Program-made: the position numbers and the translations under genes
Notes under the pieces: model-generated
The model's input: only the letters and a program-made list of their open reading frames with translations
The model's database searches: none
What the model was told of the DNA's origin: nothing
Shown: piece by piece, positions 22,627-35,229 of the stretch
How positions within the stretch are numbered: position 1 is the stretch's first letter
How the letters are laid out: every line of letters starts with the position of its first letter
DNA from: Fragum whitleyi
Taxonomy: Eukaryota; Mollusca; Bivalvia; Cardiida; Cardiidae
NCBI GenBank assembly: GCA_948146395.1
Contig: OX411548.1
Coordinates: 34,728,912-34,792,911 of the forward strand
Direction of reading: 5' to 3'
DNA length: 64,000 nt

Positions 22627-22715
22627 TCTGGTCTCGGCTGTTAGAACTTATCATGACTCGACAGAGCCACTTCATATTAATACTGCGCCCTAGACCAGAA
22701 AACATTAATATTTAA
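22627..22715. mobile_element. Family F copy 2, degenerate
   Basis: GGTCTGGTCTCGGCTGTTAG on the left and CCCTAGACCAGAAAACATTA on the right. In gene 2 intron 2, about 110 bp before the PAN exon. Confidence 0.55.
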
Positions 22716-22824
22716 AGACACTTACACACTTTTCTCTTTGACTCGAACAAAATCTCATTGCAGATTCTATATGTAACAAACAAAGAAATCTAAGGAATTT
22801 AATCTTATAAACCTCCCATTTCAG

Positions 22825-23108
22825 GTCCATCCTTACAAGTAGACAGTTTTAATCAAGAGATGTGGCGTCGATACAACAAAAACAGTACACCAACAACATA
22901 CGCAGATTCCAGTGACGTAATAAGTATCAAACTCGTGAATGACGTCAGAGATTGTCTCACGGAGTGTAATAACTATGCAGAATGTATGGCGTTTTCACTC
23001 ACCAGCATGTCAGGATCTGGATTTTACACGTGCAAGACAGGAAAGACCGGAGCTCCTACACAATTTGATATCGATAGCAGTATGTACGAAGTGTACCAAC
23101 TTGCGTGA
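22825..23108 (+). CDS. Gene 2 (type B), exon 3: PAN/Apple-like domain lacking the outer cysteines
   Basis: Terminal exon of 284 nt after an acceptor (CCCATTTCAG, ending 22824), in frame with gene 2 exon 2 through a split Ser codon; TGA stop at 23106-23108. It contains MWRRYNKN, ADSSDVISIKLVNDVRDC, LTECNNYAECMAFSL, CKTGKTG and MYEVYQLA. Compared with the PAN exons of genes 1 and 3, the first cysteine (RRC to RRY) and the last (Y/FEC to YEV) are both missing, leaving four of six. In PAN/Apple folds the outer pair normally bonds C1 to C6, so this looks like loss of one whole disulfide rather than random decay. An AATAAA follows at 23206. Confidence 0.82.
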
Positions 23109-23205
23109 ATCAGGGTTTTAGTCTGAACTCAACAAAACGGGATCTAAAGGACTCAAAAGTAGGATCTTTGGGTCCATTCTTAAAAGTTCGGGAGACTCTG
23201 TTGAA

Positions 23206-23211
23206 AATAAA
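23206..23211 (+). promoter_or_regulatory. Candidate polyadenylation signal of gene 2
   Basis: AATAAA hexamer 98 nt after the stop codon of the gene 2 PAN exon. Its position suits a short 3' UTR. The base composition is AT-rich, so chance occurrence is possible. Confidence 0.4.
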
Positions 23212-25095
23212 TAGGATAAGGGCTATTTCTTTCAAGGGTTTCAGACACCATTGGAAACATTAACTCGAATAAGCAAAAGTAACGAAAACATACTACCTTT
23301 CTTTAAAACTAAAAATGTTATTCCTTTTGATATTTTTTTTATATTAAAGGTTCGTGTGTTTTGCTATTCTATTTTTATTGTCAATTTGTTTTGAAATCAT
23401 ATTACAATGAAATGAACATTATTTTCTACTGAGGTTAAAATCATTTGGCTATTATATTGTAAACCATCTTATAATTTGTTGTTATATAGGATTCACGTGC
23501 AATTTCTCCTTTCCAAAGCTACAAGCACTTATTTTGACTGGGTCATTAGAATAAACCTTCGTAGGTAACAATGCCACAGAAGCCTCAATGACGAACCTTT
23601 ATTTCATTCGTGGCGTAAATTTGTAAAAAAAAAAGAATATTTTGTTGGAAAAAGAGAAGACTCTCATTGCAAGCAATTTTCCCTTTTAAAATAATGTTAA
23701 AACCTTGGTTCTCTCTGCCATTACATTACATTTCAGCTGTCTTTTGTCATTTTAATCATTTTCTAGAAGATTCAACAAATGACACTTAGATATATAGTAT
23801 GTCATGAACTTTTTTTCTGAAATGCACCATTTTATAACTGATATGCATGATGATTGGGATGATTATAGAAATATTTTCTCTTGTGTATGCATATATTAAT
23901 AAACTCTTGTCTTATGGATATTAATAATCAAAATATGTAAATAGGTGAGCGCCTGAATCTGGAGGGTTGGTAGTTTCATGTAAAGCACAGTGGCCAAAAA
24001 CGCCTGGATACACCCACTTCATTTTACCTTTTTAACTCTTCAAATGTCAAACAAATTTTCTATAATATTTGTTCATCAATAGGCCCCTATTTAATGTAGC
24101 CTAAGTGTATGTTTTTGTTGCTTTTAAATTAAAACTAGATTTCGGTGAATAAAAGAATATTTTTTCGATAACGGGTTTTCCTGCATCTTCGTCTTGTAAA
24201 TGTTACTTTTCCTTTGTTACAATTCCTTGTAAACAATGATCCATATATACCAACTCACTAGCATTGAAGGTTATCAGGTAATTTCTCATCGCCACTTTCT
24301 TGGCCTTATTCAGCCTGCACACTCCACGCTCACTAGGGAACCTTCGGTGATTCTACGGAATGGACCTCGGGAATAATGAGGGCGAATACATTAGAGCGCA
24401 TCATATCGCACCTGGGTTTATATGACGCCACAAACATAACCGAAGATGACGTTGCAAAGAAATATCAACGAAAGGTTAAAACTTCACATTTTATTATTTG
24501 ATAACAAAAATTAGTGTTCTACTGCGTTTTGTCATCAAATTAACAGTTAAAACATTTGTCCGGCAGCTCCGCATTTCACGACTGATTACATTTGTCGATC
24601 CCGTTCCCCTACATTCTGACCAGTTCATCCCATTTTATCCACTGTGGCTTGAAACGTGGCAGCCGTGGTCGCCGGAAACATAGTGCAAAAGGGGGTATTA
24701 CTTGCGAATGTTTAAGTTACACCAGTATATTTAGCGATCAAACATAAAGATCGACTTTTTACACGTTTGCGTCTATTCGTTTATTTTTGTTTTTATTTAT
24801 CTATCTATTTTCGTGCTTGTGTAAAACGCAAGTTAAAAATTGAATAATATAAAATCTACATCTTCCCCTAACATTTCTTTGCGTGCAAGCTTATTTTCTT
24901 AATTTGCGTGCCTCCGCAAATGTAACTGATGTCCGATTAATCTGTAGGCGTATGCCTTTAATTTTATAAGTGTACCCCCTTTATGCCCCAGCATCGATAG
25001 ATCGGGGGGAGGGGTATTATTTTTGCCATGTCAATTTGTCTAATCGCCTGTTTGTCCGTTTCTCTGTTTGTCCGTAAAATAAACTTTACACATAA
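23212..25095. other. Gene-free spacer after gene 2
   Basis: AT-rich. Includes a segment (24310-24560) related in inverted form to 18.42-18.64 kb (GATTCTACGGAATGGACCTC and ACTGCGTTTTGTCATCAAAT). No gene recognised. Confidence 0.5.
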
Positions 25096-25520
25096 AGGAT
25101 AATCGTTTGTTTCAGTGTAAGATCGATTTATATTTCATTGAGTGAACACTAAAATCTATATTTTCACGAGTGGCAGAGTGAAAATATAGTTTTTGTTATT
25201 CGTGAAGTGAAATATTAATCGATCTTACTCGAAAACAAACGATTATCCTATTTTTTTTAATGCAAAAAAGACAAAATGTGAAATTTCCAGGACATATTTT
25301 CGTAAAGCGCGTTACTTTGCACGTGATTGCTGTGCAACGTTCATTGTGACGTCACTTATTTCGCCCCGCATAGATGACGTCAGATAGGATGAAATGCACA
25401 AAAGCAGGGTATAAGATTTTGATAATTTCACAGCTTTTGTGGTGAGATTATCAAGTTATAGTCTACCGTTATTTCTCGGTAAACCACCAAAAGGCATGAA
25501 AGAAAGCATGATAATTGCCT
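25096..25520. repeat. Family K repeat with terminal hairpin
   Basis: AGGATAATCGTTTGTTTCAG returns as its complement at 25230-25249, giving a 154-bp imperfect palindrome, followed by a shared non-palindromic part (TTGCACGTGATTGCTGTGCA, TGACGTCACTTATT, GATTATCAAGTTATAGTCTA). Confidence 0.65.
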
Positions 25521-25572
25521 GGCATAAGACAATTCTTTTGGTATCAGGTTCAAGATCATATGCCACAATCCA

Positions 25573-25846
25573 GAGGTACGTTTCTTAGATTAAGATTCTT
25601 AAGAATCTCATTAAGATTTTTAAGATGTAGCGTTTTTTAGATTAAGATTTTTAAGCGGCTTAATAAGAATCTTAAGATATCTTAATGAGGAAACTAATAT
25701 GGTTTTGCATTGGCTTAAAACGAGTAGCCTTGACGACGTCGAATTTTTTCACTCAAAATATTGAAAATCGTTTCTTATGACGTCTTAATAATCTTATTTA
25801 GCGGAAATTTTCATCTTAATGTAAAAAACGCACCTCAGGTCATTTT
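25573..25846. mobile_element. Inverted-repeat element with GAGGTRCGTTTYTTA ends
   Basis: 274 bp; GAGGTACGTTTCTTAGATTA on the left is inverted at the right as TGTAAAAAACGCACCTC. The interior is rich in AAGATTCTTAAGAATCT palindromes. Confidence 0.7.
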
Positions 25847-25854
25847 TCAATGTC

Positions 25855-26330
25855 AAATTAGCGTAAATTAAAAACTTTAGCATCGCCCATAACTTTGAAA
25901 TAGTAAATGATATACCCTTGATATTTCATATGTGCATTGCTTGTGACAAGATATATTGTAAATATTTTAGTCAATTTTTATTTTAGGCAATGTCAATGTC
26001 ATTTGTGAGGGTCACTGATTTTCAACATGAAAAAATCTTTTGATCGGAAAGTTATAGAGCCTTCACATTTCTCAAGGTGACTGTTGGCGAAAAGACCTTT
26101 CCGATGGAACAAATGGCTTATGTCCAGTTAATAGTCATTTTTCAATGTAAAATTGTGAACAATTAAAACTTTACATTGGATCGGTAAGTCAAAGAGCTAG
26201 CATGTTTCACGTGTCCATTACTTGGGACAAGACCTTTCCAAGCAAGGTAATCGATCAAGGTCGAAGTCAAGGTCATTTTGTGTAGGTCATTCATTTATGG
26301 CATAGAAATTTAACGAGCTTTAAGTTTGAT
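25855..26330. repeat. Diverged tandem repeat, unit about 150 bp
   Basis: Recurring pieces include CATTTTTCAATGT(C/A)AAA, TGTGCATTGCTTGTGACAAG / CCATTACTTGGGACAAGACC and GACCTTTCC. Short diverged pieces of the same kind lie at about 26950-27125 and 35655-35790, inverted (TGACCTTGCCA). Confidence 0.55.
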
Positions 26331-27129
26331 TGGTGAAGACACTTACTGTTGAAAAGTGGTCCTTAGCAGCAGTTTTAGGCAATTAAGAGAATCTGTGTAA
26401 GATTAACTTAGCTTCACTGATGTTTACCCATTCATGTATCAAACAAGTGTTCTGAAAGAAAAGGCAGTTACGGGGATATTTGTGTTTAGGGGTGTGGAAA
26501 TACATATTTTCTTTACTTGTCATTGGACAAATTAAAAGATGATTTTTTAATTGTATGGTATAAAAATAAACCTGTCCACAAAAAATTTAACAAATCAATT
26601 TAAAGATTTAAATTTAAATTGCTTTCAAAGAAGAAAATGCTTCAACACAGCATTTTCTTCATTAAAAATATTTTTTCTACCCTTTTATGTAAATAAGGAT
26701 AACTTATCATTTAGATTTAATTGATACCGTTCCAAGACTTGCAATGTTATTCACTTGTCCATGGAAAAGAAACTCAGCAATATGTACTTACCCGCAAGTA
26801 GAAAAACCCTTGTCGGACACGTCGAGCATGGAAATTCCACACCCCTCAATACTCGTTTGAAATATGAAGACTGGACATCAAAACATTCAGAGGATATGGA
26901 TTACGTTACAGTGTTTGTCTTGAACATATGTAATATTGAAAATATAACCTAAACCTTGACTGATTACCTTGACTTTAATTTATCAACTGATGGCCTTGCC
27001 ACAAGCAAAACATATATGAAATATGAAGCTTTTCAAACATACCATTTTAAAATTGAAGCTAATGTTGAAGTTTTTATTTTCATACTTTGACTCTAAACTG
27101 ACCCTGGCTTGACTAAGGACCTTGTAGTA
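26331..27129. other. Gene-free spacer
   Basis: Contains an inverted pair GAAAATGCTTCAACACAGCATTTTCTTC near 26633-26661 (a short hairpin). A 65-codon frame at 26755-26952 has no recognisable domain. Confidence 0.45.
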
Positions 27130-27556
27130 CAGTTAGTAACATCGTGATATTGACAAATTGAATGATTTTGGAATGATCTTAGAATGAAATTAAATGAGTG
27201 TGTGGAGCGAGTTTTTGCGTGAAAATAAAGGGAAATATTCCAATATCGTTAATTTTGTACAAAATTAACTTTATTTATTACCTTCCTTTAATAAAATATA
27301 CGTACATTTCTGATCGATGGTCTTCATTGAATAATCAGACACATTAAAATCCACACCAACCGATAAAATGGTAGGATAATTGAATCGATTTGAATCAAAT
27401 ATTGATCGTTTTGAACGATTTCGAAATATTTTCTTATGATTTCAGAGCGTTTTTGATCGAGAAGAGTGAGTGCTTGGAATGAATGAATGGTGCGCTGGGT
27501 GAGTGATTTAGAATGATTTTGATCGGAATGAGTGTCAATGTCACAATATTAACTGT
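27130..27556. mobile_element. Family D reference copy
   Basis: The most complete copy, 427 bp: CAGTTAGTAACATCGTGATA to TGTCACAATATTAACTGTAA. Contains GAGTGTGTGGAGCGAGTTTT, the central GTTAATTTTGTACAAAATTA and GAATGAATGGTGCGCTGGGT. Confidence 0.75.
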
Positions 27557-30389
27557 AAGTGGGTCAGGGCAAAAATAATGTGCCCAAATCTATAGACGTG
27601 TGAGGGGGCGGGGGCATAAAACGCGTAAACATCATTATAGAAAGACCCAAATGTGATATTGTAAGTAATTTTCAAAGTAGTTGATTTAGTATCCCAAACC
27701 ATTTTTGTTCAAAATTGACTATTAAACAACTGAATTCAAAAGTTTTGGAGTTGTTGAATCGCCTTATGAAAAAGGGTTATCTTCTCGCATTAATGTTGTC
27801 GAATCGAAAAACCAAAAAATCAGCACCTATATCTTTAAAATGTTATGAGCTAAAATTATTTTAAACGGAGAAATTGATAGACTCAAATTTGAATTAGAAT
27901 ATATACTATTCCGTAATAGACTTTGGGCTACTGGCACCCCTGTTCCCCCCACCCCCCCGGGGGGAATTTTGTACACTATGATTTTCTGAAAGGTACATGT
28001 ATAAGCAACATTTTAAGACATGTTAGCACTCTGGCGAGTGGGGCTTTTGTAAGATACGTTACTTTGAAATCACCCACCCTAGATCCTTATTAAATGCTAC
28101 ATTTTGCTCCAATTTTGTGAAATTCTTTGTGCAAATTGCGATTTTTATTACTATCTCAAACATGATTCTTGAGTATGGGTGATAAAACATCCACAGAATC
28201 CTGTATGATTCAAGAAAAAAGGTGAAATATACGTTACAATTACAAAATTGTTTCTCAATATTCGCCTATATAAAGATGTTGGCATTTGGGCGCCAAAAAT
28301 ATTCAAAGTCAACACTTGTTGGCAAAATTCACAAGATAATATGATGAATTCATATTTATATAGTTTATAAAGGCCTGCATATTACTTGTTTTATACGTAG
28401 TAATGAAAAGATTTGAGCACATGTCATTTCAACCCCTTAATACAATGTAATTTCATATGCCGTTCATAAGCAGAAATGAGAATGGCAGGTGCAATTTACT
28501 ACTCTGATCATGCAAAATAGAACAAGAATATCATTTATAACTGATGTTCGTATAACAACAAATGCTTTATGTCTCTAAAGGAATGTTGTAACATACGTTA
28601 CCTGAAAATATTTTACCTAAACCCGTTTAAACTGCTTTATTTAGTTTATAAGGATTAAAATTCCTTGAATTTATAGCTCTCAGTTCTGTTTCTTAGAAAA
28701 TGCATCGGTACTGAATGTAAATGCGTGATCAACAAAAGATCAAAGATCCCTTAGCACTTATGGTATTAAAATTTAGACCTTAATTGAGAAGTCAATGTTA
28801 TATCTTTAAACATCCAAGAAGGAAATTCTTATTAAATGCTAGTTTTTACATATTGTCTTTTAATGTAAAGTGATAAATCACACAAATTGAAGTTAGTATC
28901 ATTTGTAGTATCCCATCCGGTGTCCCACAAGGTTAAGAATTTGATAACAAGATTTGAGATCATAATTTTGAAATAGCCAAATCATTAATACATGTATACC
29001 CAATTGCTGAAATCAAAATACCTACACCCTTCTAAATCAGCTCAGATCTTGATAATCATTTTACATTAGAAATTACAAACATCTTGAAATTTCAATACAA
29101 ATACTGGCTTTTTATAGATATGGATATGTACTTTGTGTTGTACTATACCCATTGTTTAATTTCATCATAGGGAAATATCTGTTCAGTGCAATTACGTATC
29201 TATCAATCACACAATGCAGCATGACAGCTGAAATAATTTAATTAATTGAAACTTTTTTCAAAATAACTTAGTCACTTAAGCATGTACATCATTTATCTCT
29301 AATTTCGCGCATGGTTTTATTCGTTGCCTATAGATGTTTTGAAACAGAATACCGATGGTCATAATCTAGTAACGTATGTTACCATTTGTATAAAACAAGT
29401 CACAATTATCTTAAATGCACTTCAGTGTCAATACTGTAGCCATTTAAATCAAAATTATTGTTTCTCTTTGATTAAGATGGATATTTTGGTTTTACTGCAT
29501 GTTTTTCAAATTGTTTGTCTTGAATGTTGGCCAAGTGGTTAGAATAAAACTTAATGGTTAGTAGAAGAGTCTTGTACTTGTGCACATGAGAAAATTATGA
29601 GAGTTATGCCCAAGAACCATGAGTATATTAATTAGAATGGGCATTTTTCAATTCTTTTATCTACTTTAACACAAACTGCATGTACATGTATATTGAAAGT
29701 CAGCCAGCAATGTCAAACAGGAATGCAAATAGAATGTTAAATCACCAGCCATGTACACATTAACACCTAAAAAGCTCTTAAAAGCATGAGACTTATAGAC
29801 CCATCATGCAATTTTCTTATTTTTATGAATCAAGTCTTGGGTTGTATTTGAATGAGGGCTTGATATTGATAAAATTCTATTGCTTAAGCAATTTATCATT
29901 ATTCATTTAATGTTTCAGAATGTAAGATATAAAAGAAGCTCTAATTCTATCTAAGATATGTTTCTTTCTGCATAAAAAGTACTTGTACTTTGTATCTAGT
30001 TCAAAGTTAAAGTATTTTTTAAGTTACTTTGTTTTACTAAAATCTTTACTTTTGTAAGAACTAATCATGTTCAAGAGCATAACAATTGGTGTGCATCTAA
30101 TTGTCCTTTGGAAGCAGCAATTATGTTTTGTTTTCTAAAAAAGGGTCTTTTAAATGTAACATATATTACTCTCTTTGATAGCTAAATCAAAAAGTATATG
30201 GCAATGTTCTATTCATTTGAATATAATATGGTCATACTCATGTAAATTTTCAGTATTGATCTGAATTGCACAGTTTCTTGGCAAAACTAGGATTGCATGC
30301 AATGTATTTTTTCATTCAATTGGAAACAATAGAGAGCTAAAATGCTTCAAAGAATTTTCAGGCCATTTTAACAGTATAACACTCTTATC

Positions 30390-30605
30390 AAGGTGGCTTA
30401 TCCACCTAACCATGAATTCCTTGTATTTATCATACACATTATTCCATTCATCACATCATCCTTTTAAAGCCTCTAGCTGCTTATACAACGAAGATGAATG
30501 ATAATCAACTCGTTTGTGCTGGCTGATGAAACCTTGTACCTATGATATGGAGTTAACTGCGCTACCAAATCCAATGTGCTACCAACTGGGCTACGATCAT
30601 GATCA
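30390..30605 (-). mobile_element. Degenerate tRNA-derived SINE, minus strand
   Basis: On the minus strand, GTAGCCCAGTTGGTAGCACA resembles an A box region, a weak B box (AAGGTTTCATC) follows, then a core including CAGCTAGAGGCTTTAAAAGG. It lies inside the 4.4-kb foldback element. Confidence 0.5.
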
Positions 30606-31089
30606 ACTCTAAGAAATATTTTTAACTTTTCTGTACTAAATTGATGGAAATATTGCTTAAAAAATATTGTAGGGACCGGTTTTTTCATCTATTTGGTCAT
30701 CATTTTTCACAATGAAAACTGTCTCTTATCATCAGAAGTAACATATATAACTTGTGTTTTATTCTAAAAAATGTGAAAAAAAGTCTCAAACATAGAAGAA
30801 ACCATAAGCTGCCTCACCAGTGTGTTTGGAAGCTGCCTCATCATTGAATTTGGTGCATTTCCATAAACTATGATAGCGGCTCAATAATAATTATACCTAT
30901 AAATAAATGGTAACGTATTTTGCATGCTTTTAAAACTACAATGAGTCTTGAAATGATTAAAATTTATATTGATACCTTAAAAATACTTTAAACAGTTGTG
31001 GTTTAAAGTTGATTAAGACAATGAGGGATTTTACAATAATTGCAATCAGATGAGATATGAATAAGCCTATGGTAATTGATGGGTAAATT

Positions 31090-32295
31090 GGTTACTTCAG
31101 AGTAACGTATTTTGCGAATAGCTTGATTGGCAGATGCATAAAAAAAAATAAAATCTCCCAAAGAATAGAAGTTTATAGAAAAACACAGTAAACAAAACAT
31201 TCAGTAGAGCATTAATGAATATAACATTTCTTTTGAATACATTAAATTGAAATTTAAATGTAACGTATTTTACTCCCATGCATTGCTTGTAAGAGCTATA
31301 TTTTTCAAGTCATAATGTAAATGAGCTTCAACTATCTCCAGAATCACAAATATCATGAACAAAACACAAAATATCATTTAATATTTACTAAATTACAGGT
31401 AATTTCTATAACAAGACAAACAACTGAAATTGTTTTATGAAAATTTTATGGGTAGGTTTCTTTAAAGTAACGTATCTCGCATTTGCCCCAGTGGCCAGAC
31501 TGCTAACAAGTCTCAAAATAATCAACATTGCATAGGCTTTTAGAAAAGCAATGTTAACAATCTTCCCAATTGGGCAGCTATGGAAAAATCATTCCTATCT
31601 AAGTGCCTTTCTTTGAAATTCAAAAGTAACGTATTTTACTTCCATATCATGCCTTCAATGGGGATTTATTTACAAAGTATTAGTATGAATTTGCTCTATA
31701 TACATTCAGCAACATAAATTTTGGTATTAAAAGATCACTTCTGGTCATTTTGACTCATTTTTTCACTGTACAAACCTAAAATCTTGTCTTGAAAATTTGA
31801 TAGGTAATTCACTTTGGGGTAACGTATCTCAATAACGCCCCACTTGTCAGAGTGCTAACAAGTCTCAAAATGTTCTATATACCATGGACTATCAAACAGG
31901 CAATGTAAACAAAATTCCCAGTGAGGCAGGGATAGACAATTAATTTCTATATTCATAGTTTTCTTTGAAATTTAAGGGTAACATATTTTACTGCAATATC
32001 ATGACTCTTATGATGACCAGATTTTTCAAAAAATTCCATAAATGGACCCTACAGTTAATCAGTAACACAAATATATGTATAAGATGTCAACTTTTTGTCA
32101 TTTTAACTTCAATTTTTGGGGTACTCTTTTATAATTCATTTTCAAAATTTTTAGGGGTGTGCTACTTTAAAGTAACGTATCTTACAAAAGCCCCACTCGC
32201 CAGAGTGCTAACATGTCTCAAAATGTTCTACATACCATGGACTTTCAGAAAAATATGGTCTACAAAATTCCCCCTGGGGGGGGGGGGGGGAACAA
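31090..32295 (+). repeat. Tandem array of about 355-bp units
   Basis: Units start near 31104, 31467, 31818 and 32172 with (A/G)GTAACGTAT; the later three continue with CCCCA(C/G)T(C/T)G(C/T)CAGA(G/C)TGCTAAC and TGTCTCAAAAT. A second GTAAC(G/A)TATTTTACT is about 158 nt later in each (31260, 31626, 31977). Forms the right subterminal region of the foldback element. Confidence 0.7.
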
Positions 32296-32796
32296 AACCC
32301 ATTCTGGCTCATGGACTATAAAAAGTGCAAACGAAAACAAATTAAAAAGACCCAAGCATGAAAAATTACCTCCTCATATAAAAGCCTTATTCTTAGCAAA
32401 TCTCTTCTCGTTACGAAAAAAAGATTGCCTCATAAGAAATGAATAATAATGAATATAATATTAAATGAGTAGTTTATGAGAAAACGACCTTTACAAGACT
32501 TCTCCATAACAACACAATTTACTCGCGAGAATATGAACGAGTAATATCTTTGGAACAAGACATTAAACAGTGATTTCTAAAGAGAATATATTTTACGAAA
32601 AGATTAACTTTGATGACATGAACAGATGAACCATTTGTCCACAGGATATAAATATATTAAATACCTTAAGGACACGTCATTTAGTTTATGATAAAATGAA
32701 ATGAACGAGGTGTTCTATTTGAATGGGTTATGCTGAATTTTTCTATTATTTATCATATCAGGTTGGTTCTTCGTCTCATTTCTCGTTTACATAGAA

Positions 32797-33135
32797 GATA
32801 ATCGTTTGTTTCAGTTGAAGATAAATTCATATTTCATTGACAGAACAACAAGAGTTATATTTTCAGTGTGTAGCTGTTCCATGAGTAAAAATATAGTGTG
32901 TTGTTTTTGTTCTCGAAATGAAATATAAATCGATCTCACTCGAAAATCAAACGATTAAGCTTTTTTAAATGCAAAAATGAGACAAAATTCGATTTTTTAA
33001 AGACAACTTTAAAGCGTGTCATTTTGCACGTCATTGCTAAGCAACGATCATGGTGACGTCACTTATTGGGCTCCGCTTACCTAACGTCTGTTATTTCTCG
33101 ATAATCCCCCGAAAAGCAATAAAGAAATATGTTAA
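32797..33135. repeat. Family K repeat copy
   Basis: GATAATCGTTTGTTTCAGTT with inverted CGAAAATCAAACGATTA at about 32940-32957; then TTGCACGTCATTGCTAAGCA and GTGACGTCACTTATTGG. Confidence 0.6.
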
Positions 33136-34007
33136 CTGTTTGTTTCAGTGTAAGTTCGATTTTTCTCGCATAGTCAACCTTGTCGGCTTTATAACAAACA
33201 GCCATCAGAGAAATCCTAGTATTACACATGTGTAGGTTCATGTTTAACCCCGTTTTTGTTCATTTATTCCTAACTGACGTTATCTCAGCTGAGCCCGATT
33301 TTTATAAATGATATCATTATGATCGATGCATAGCACCCATTATTCTAAATGACGTCAACATGACGTCAAATAATGCACGTTATCTCGATATTTATATCGT
33401 CTAGGCGTTCAAACCGTGAGTTTCAACATACAAAAATGACGTTTATGTGAGAAAAAAAATGCTACTTGATTTTGTTTGAGTCAAGCTTACCTTAACCTCG
33501 TCTTGAATAGAAGAAATATAAGGCTCGCCAAGTACCGCTTAACAACATTTTTATTCTAAGCTCGATTAAGGCCCCGTCTGTGTTCGTAAACATTTCTCAA
33601 ACGCAATTATCTTAGACGACTTTTATTCTCAGAGATAAGCTTGAATTTGTCATTCCAATATTCGGTAATGCAAATGATAATGAGGCGATGATCTAAATAT
33701 AGACATAACCTGATGAATATTTATGACCCGCAACATTTCGGACTCAAATTTGAATACCGCCCCTTTACAGCTCCTACATGTGGGCGTATTTCACGTGACC
33801 AAAATCTCATTTACAAATTCTATTTTATACGACTGATTATGCGTTCCACGATAAAGCCGCCGTTTGTCGATTGATTTGTATTTTTATGCTACTCATCTTT
33901 CATAAGATAAAATCAAGAACAAATATTCAAAGAATATTCACCAAAGAATTATTTTTACTCTATACACAGACTGTGACTTTAAGATGAGCTTGTCTCAAAC
34001 AAAGTCT
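33136..34007. other. Gene-free spacer
   Basis: Nothing recognisable beyond scattered TGACGTCA-like palindromes (about 33349-33366). Confidence 0.4.
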
Positions 34008-34395
34008 GATAACAATTCCTATATATCTTTCATTTCGTGAAAAACAAAAGCTATATTTTCACAAGAGAACGAAAATATAGCTTTCAATTTTCACAAAATA
34101 AAAGGATTATCGATCAACACATATGGTTTTTTTTTTCTTCTATTTCTTAAATGTGAAAATTGAACGAATTTTTGCTTCAAAGTACGGGAAGCGCGTCATT
34201 TTGCACATATTTACTAGTCAACGTCATCATAACGTTACTAAAACTTTGTATTTTGGGCTCCACTCAGAAAGCGTCAAATAGAGTGAAATGAACGAGAACA
34301 GTAGTTATCATTTTTCTTTTTTAATTTCACTGGTTTGTGGTGAGATTATCAATGTGATAATCTACCTTTTTTATCGCTAAACCATAGAAAAGCAT
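34008..34395. repeat. Family K repeat copy
   Basis: ACAAAAGCTATATTTTCAC with a complementary AAATATAGCTTTC, then TTTTGCACATATTTACTAGT and GTGAGATTATCAATGTGATA as in the 25.1-kb copy. Confidence 0.55.
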
Positions 34396-34404
34396 TAGAA
34401 TAAA

Positions 34405-34752
34405 AGCTGCGATTTATAGTGGAAATACATATGTAATACGTATTTAGTGTTTTGTATGAGAAAAAATATCTAACGAGGTTGAGAGAATTAATCATTGTCG
34501 AGGATCTGCCGAGACAATTATCAATTCCCACAACCGAGTTAGATATTTTTTTCATACAATACAATACGTATTATATTTATCTTATAACCTCTATTTGCCT
34601 TGTTTTTGTAGATGTTTCCAACTTTATGCAAGTTTCTAAAAATATAGGCATTATATATTAGTTCTCTTAGACTTAAAATAACTATGTGATATCATAAAAT
34701 ATATCATACGGGATGTTATCATACGGATATTTATATAGTTATAAGATAAAAG
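34405..34752. mobile_element. Family E element, most complete
   Basis: Inner hairpin AACGAGGTTGAGAGAATTAA / CACAACCGAGTTAGATAT, then TACGTATTATATTTATCTTA and GATATTTATATAGTTATAAG. Orientation opposite to the 15.2 and 41.1 kb copies. Confidence 0.65.
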
Positions 34753-35064
34753 ACTATAAGTAGTCACGTCGGTGACTTATCGCTGCATCGGCCGAACTCA
34801 CAACGGGCTTCTCTATGATCGGTACCGCGGCTGTGAACTGTATCTACAATCTAGATTCTACCGACCTAGGGAACGTTTGAGTGAATTGTTGATGTCAGTG
34901 TTGCATCGACGCCTCGGCCGGGCTACAGCAAATCATTTGAGGGTATCAAGCAGTTTTAATACACATCGGAGAGGAGTTTTAAACACTTTCTTTCCAATTT
35001 ATTTACGTTAGAAATCAACGATTAGTCTGTGACATCTCACGTGCGTATTGATTGCATGCTTCGT
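34753..35064. other. Short unassigned segment with a 79-codon frame
   Basis: Frame 34772-35011 is Arg-rich (SRFYRPRERLSELLMSVL) and more GC-rich than its surroundings. No family recognised; it might be a decayed element ORF. Confidence 0.3.
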
Positions 35065-35229
35065 TTAAGGTAGTGGATCCGTAATAGTCCCGCAATGTTT
35101 CGGAAGTAATGAAGTTTCATAGTGTTAACCGAGGTTTCCTAATGATTTCCATAAGAAAACCTCAGTCAACATTGTGAAAGGTCATAAGGTCCGAAATGTT
35201 GCGGAACTATTACGGGTCCACTACCTTAA
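35065..35229. mobile_element. Family B copy 3
   Basis: 165 bp, TTAAGGTAGTGGATCCGTAA to GGGTCCACTACCTTAA, with centre ACCGAGGTTTCCTAATG. In the gene 2-gene 3 gap. Confidence 0.8.

Larger units (their letters stand above)
27940..32298. mobile_element. 4.4-kb foldback element with subterminal GTAACGTA repeats
   Basis: About 135 bp at the left end (27943-28080: GTTCCCCCC ..., CATGTTAGCACTCTGGCGAG, TGGGGCTTTTGTAAGATACG) is present inverted at the right end (32160-32295), with C/G-runs at the extreme termini. The right 1.2 kb is a tandem array with a period of about 355 bp; the left side carries the same units inverted and more diverged. The motif GTAACGTA points inward or outward consistently with this symmetry. 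No ORF over 72 codons, so no transposase is encoded. A SINE (30390-30605) lies inside. A non-autonomous foldback-like transposon is the likely reading; a segmental inverted duplication is the alternative. Confidence 0.7.

Noticed and set aside
31090..32295. CRISPR-like or satellite array
   Set aside because: Units of about 355 bp diverge and belong to one end of a foldback element; the sequence is eukaryotic and lacks short repeat-spacer structure.
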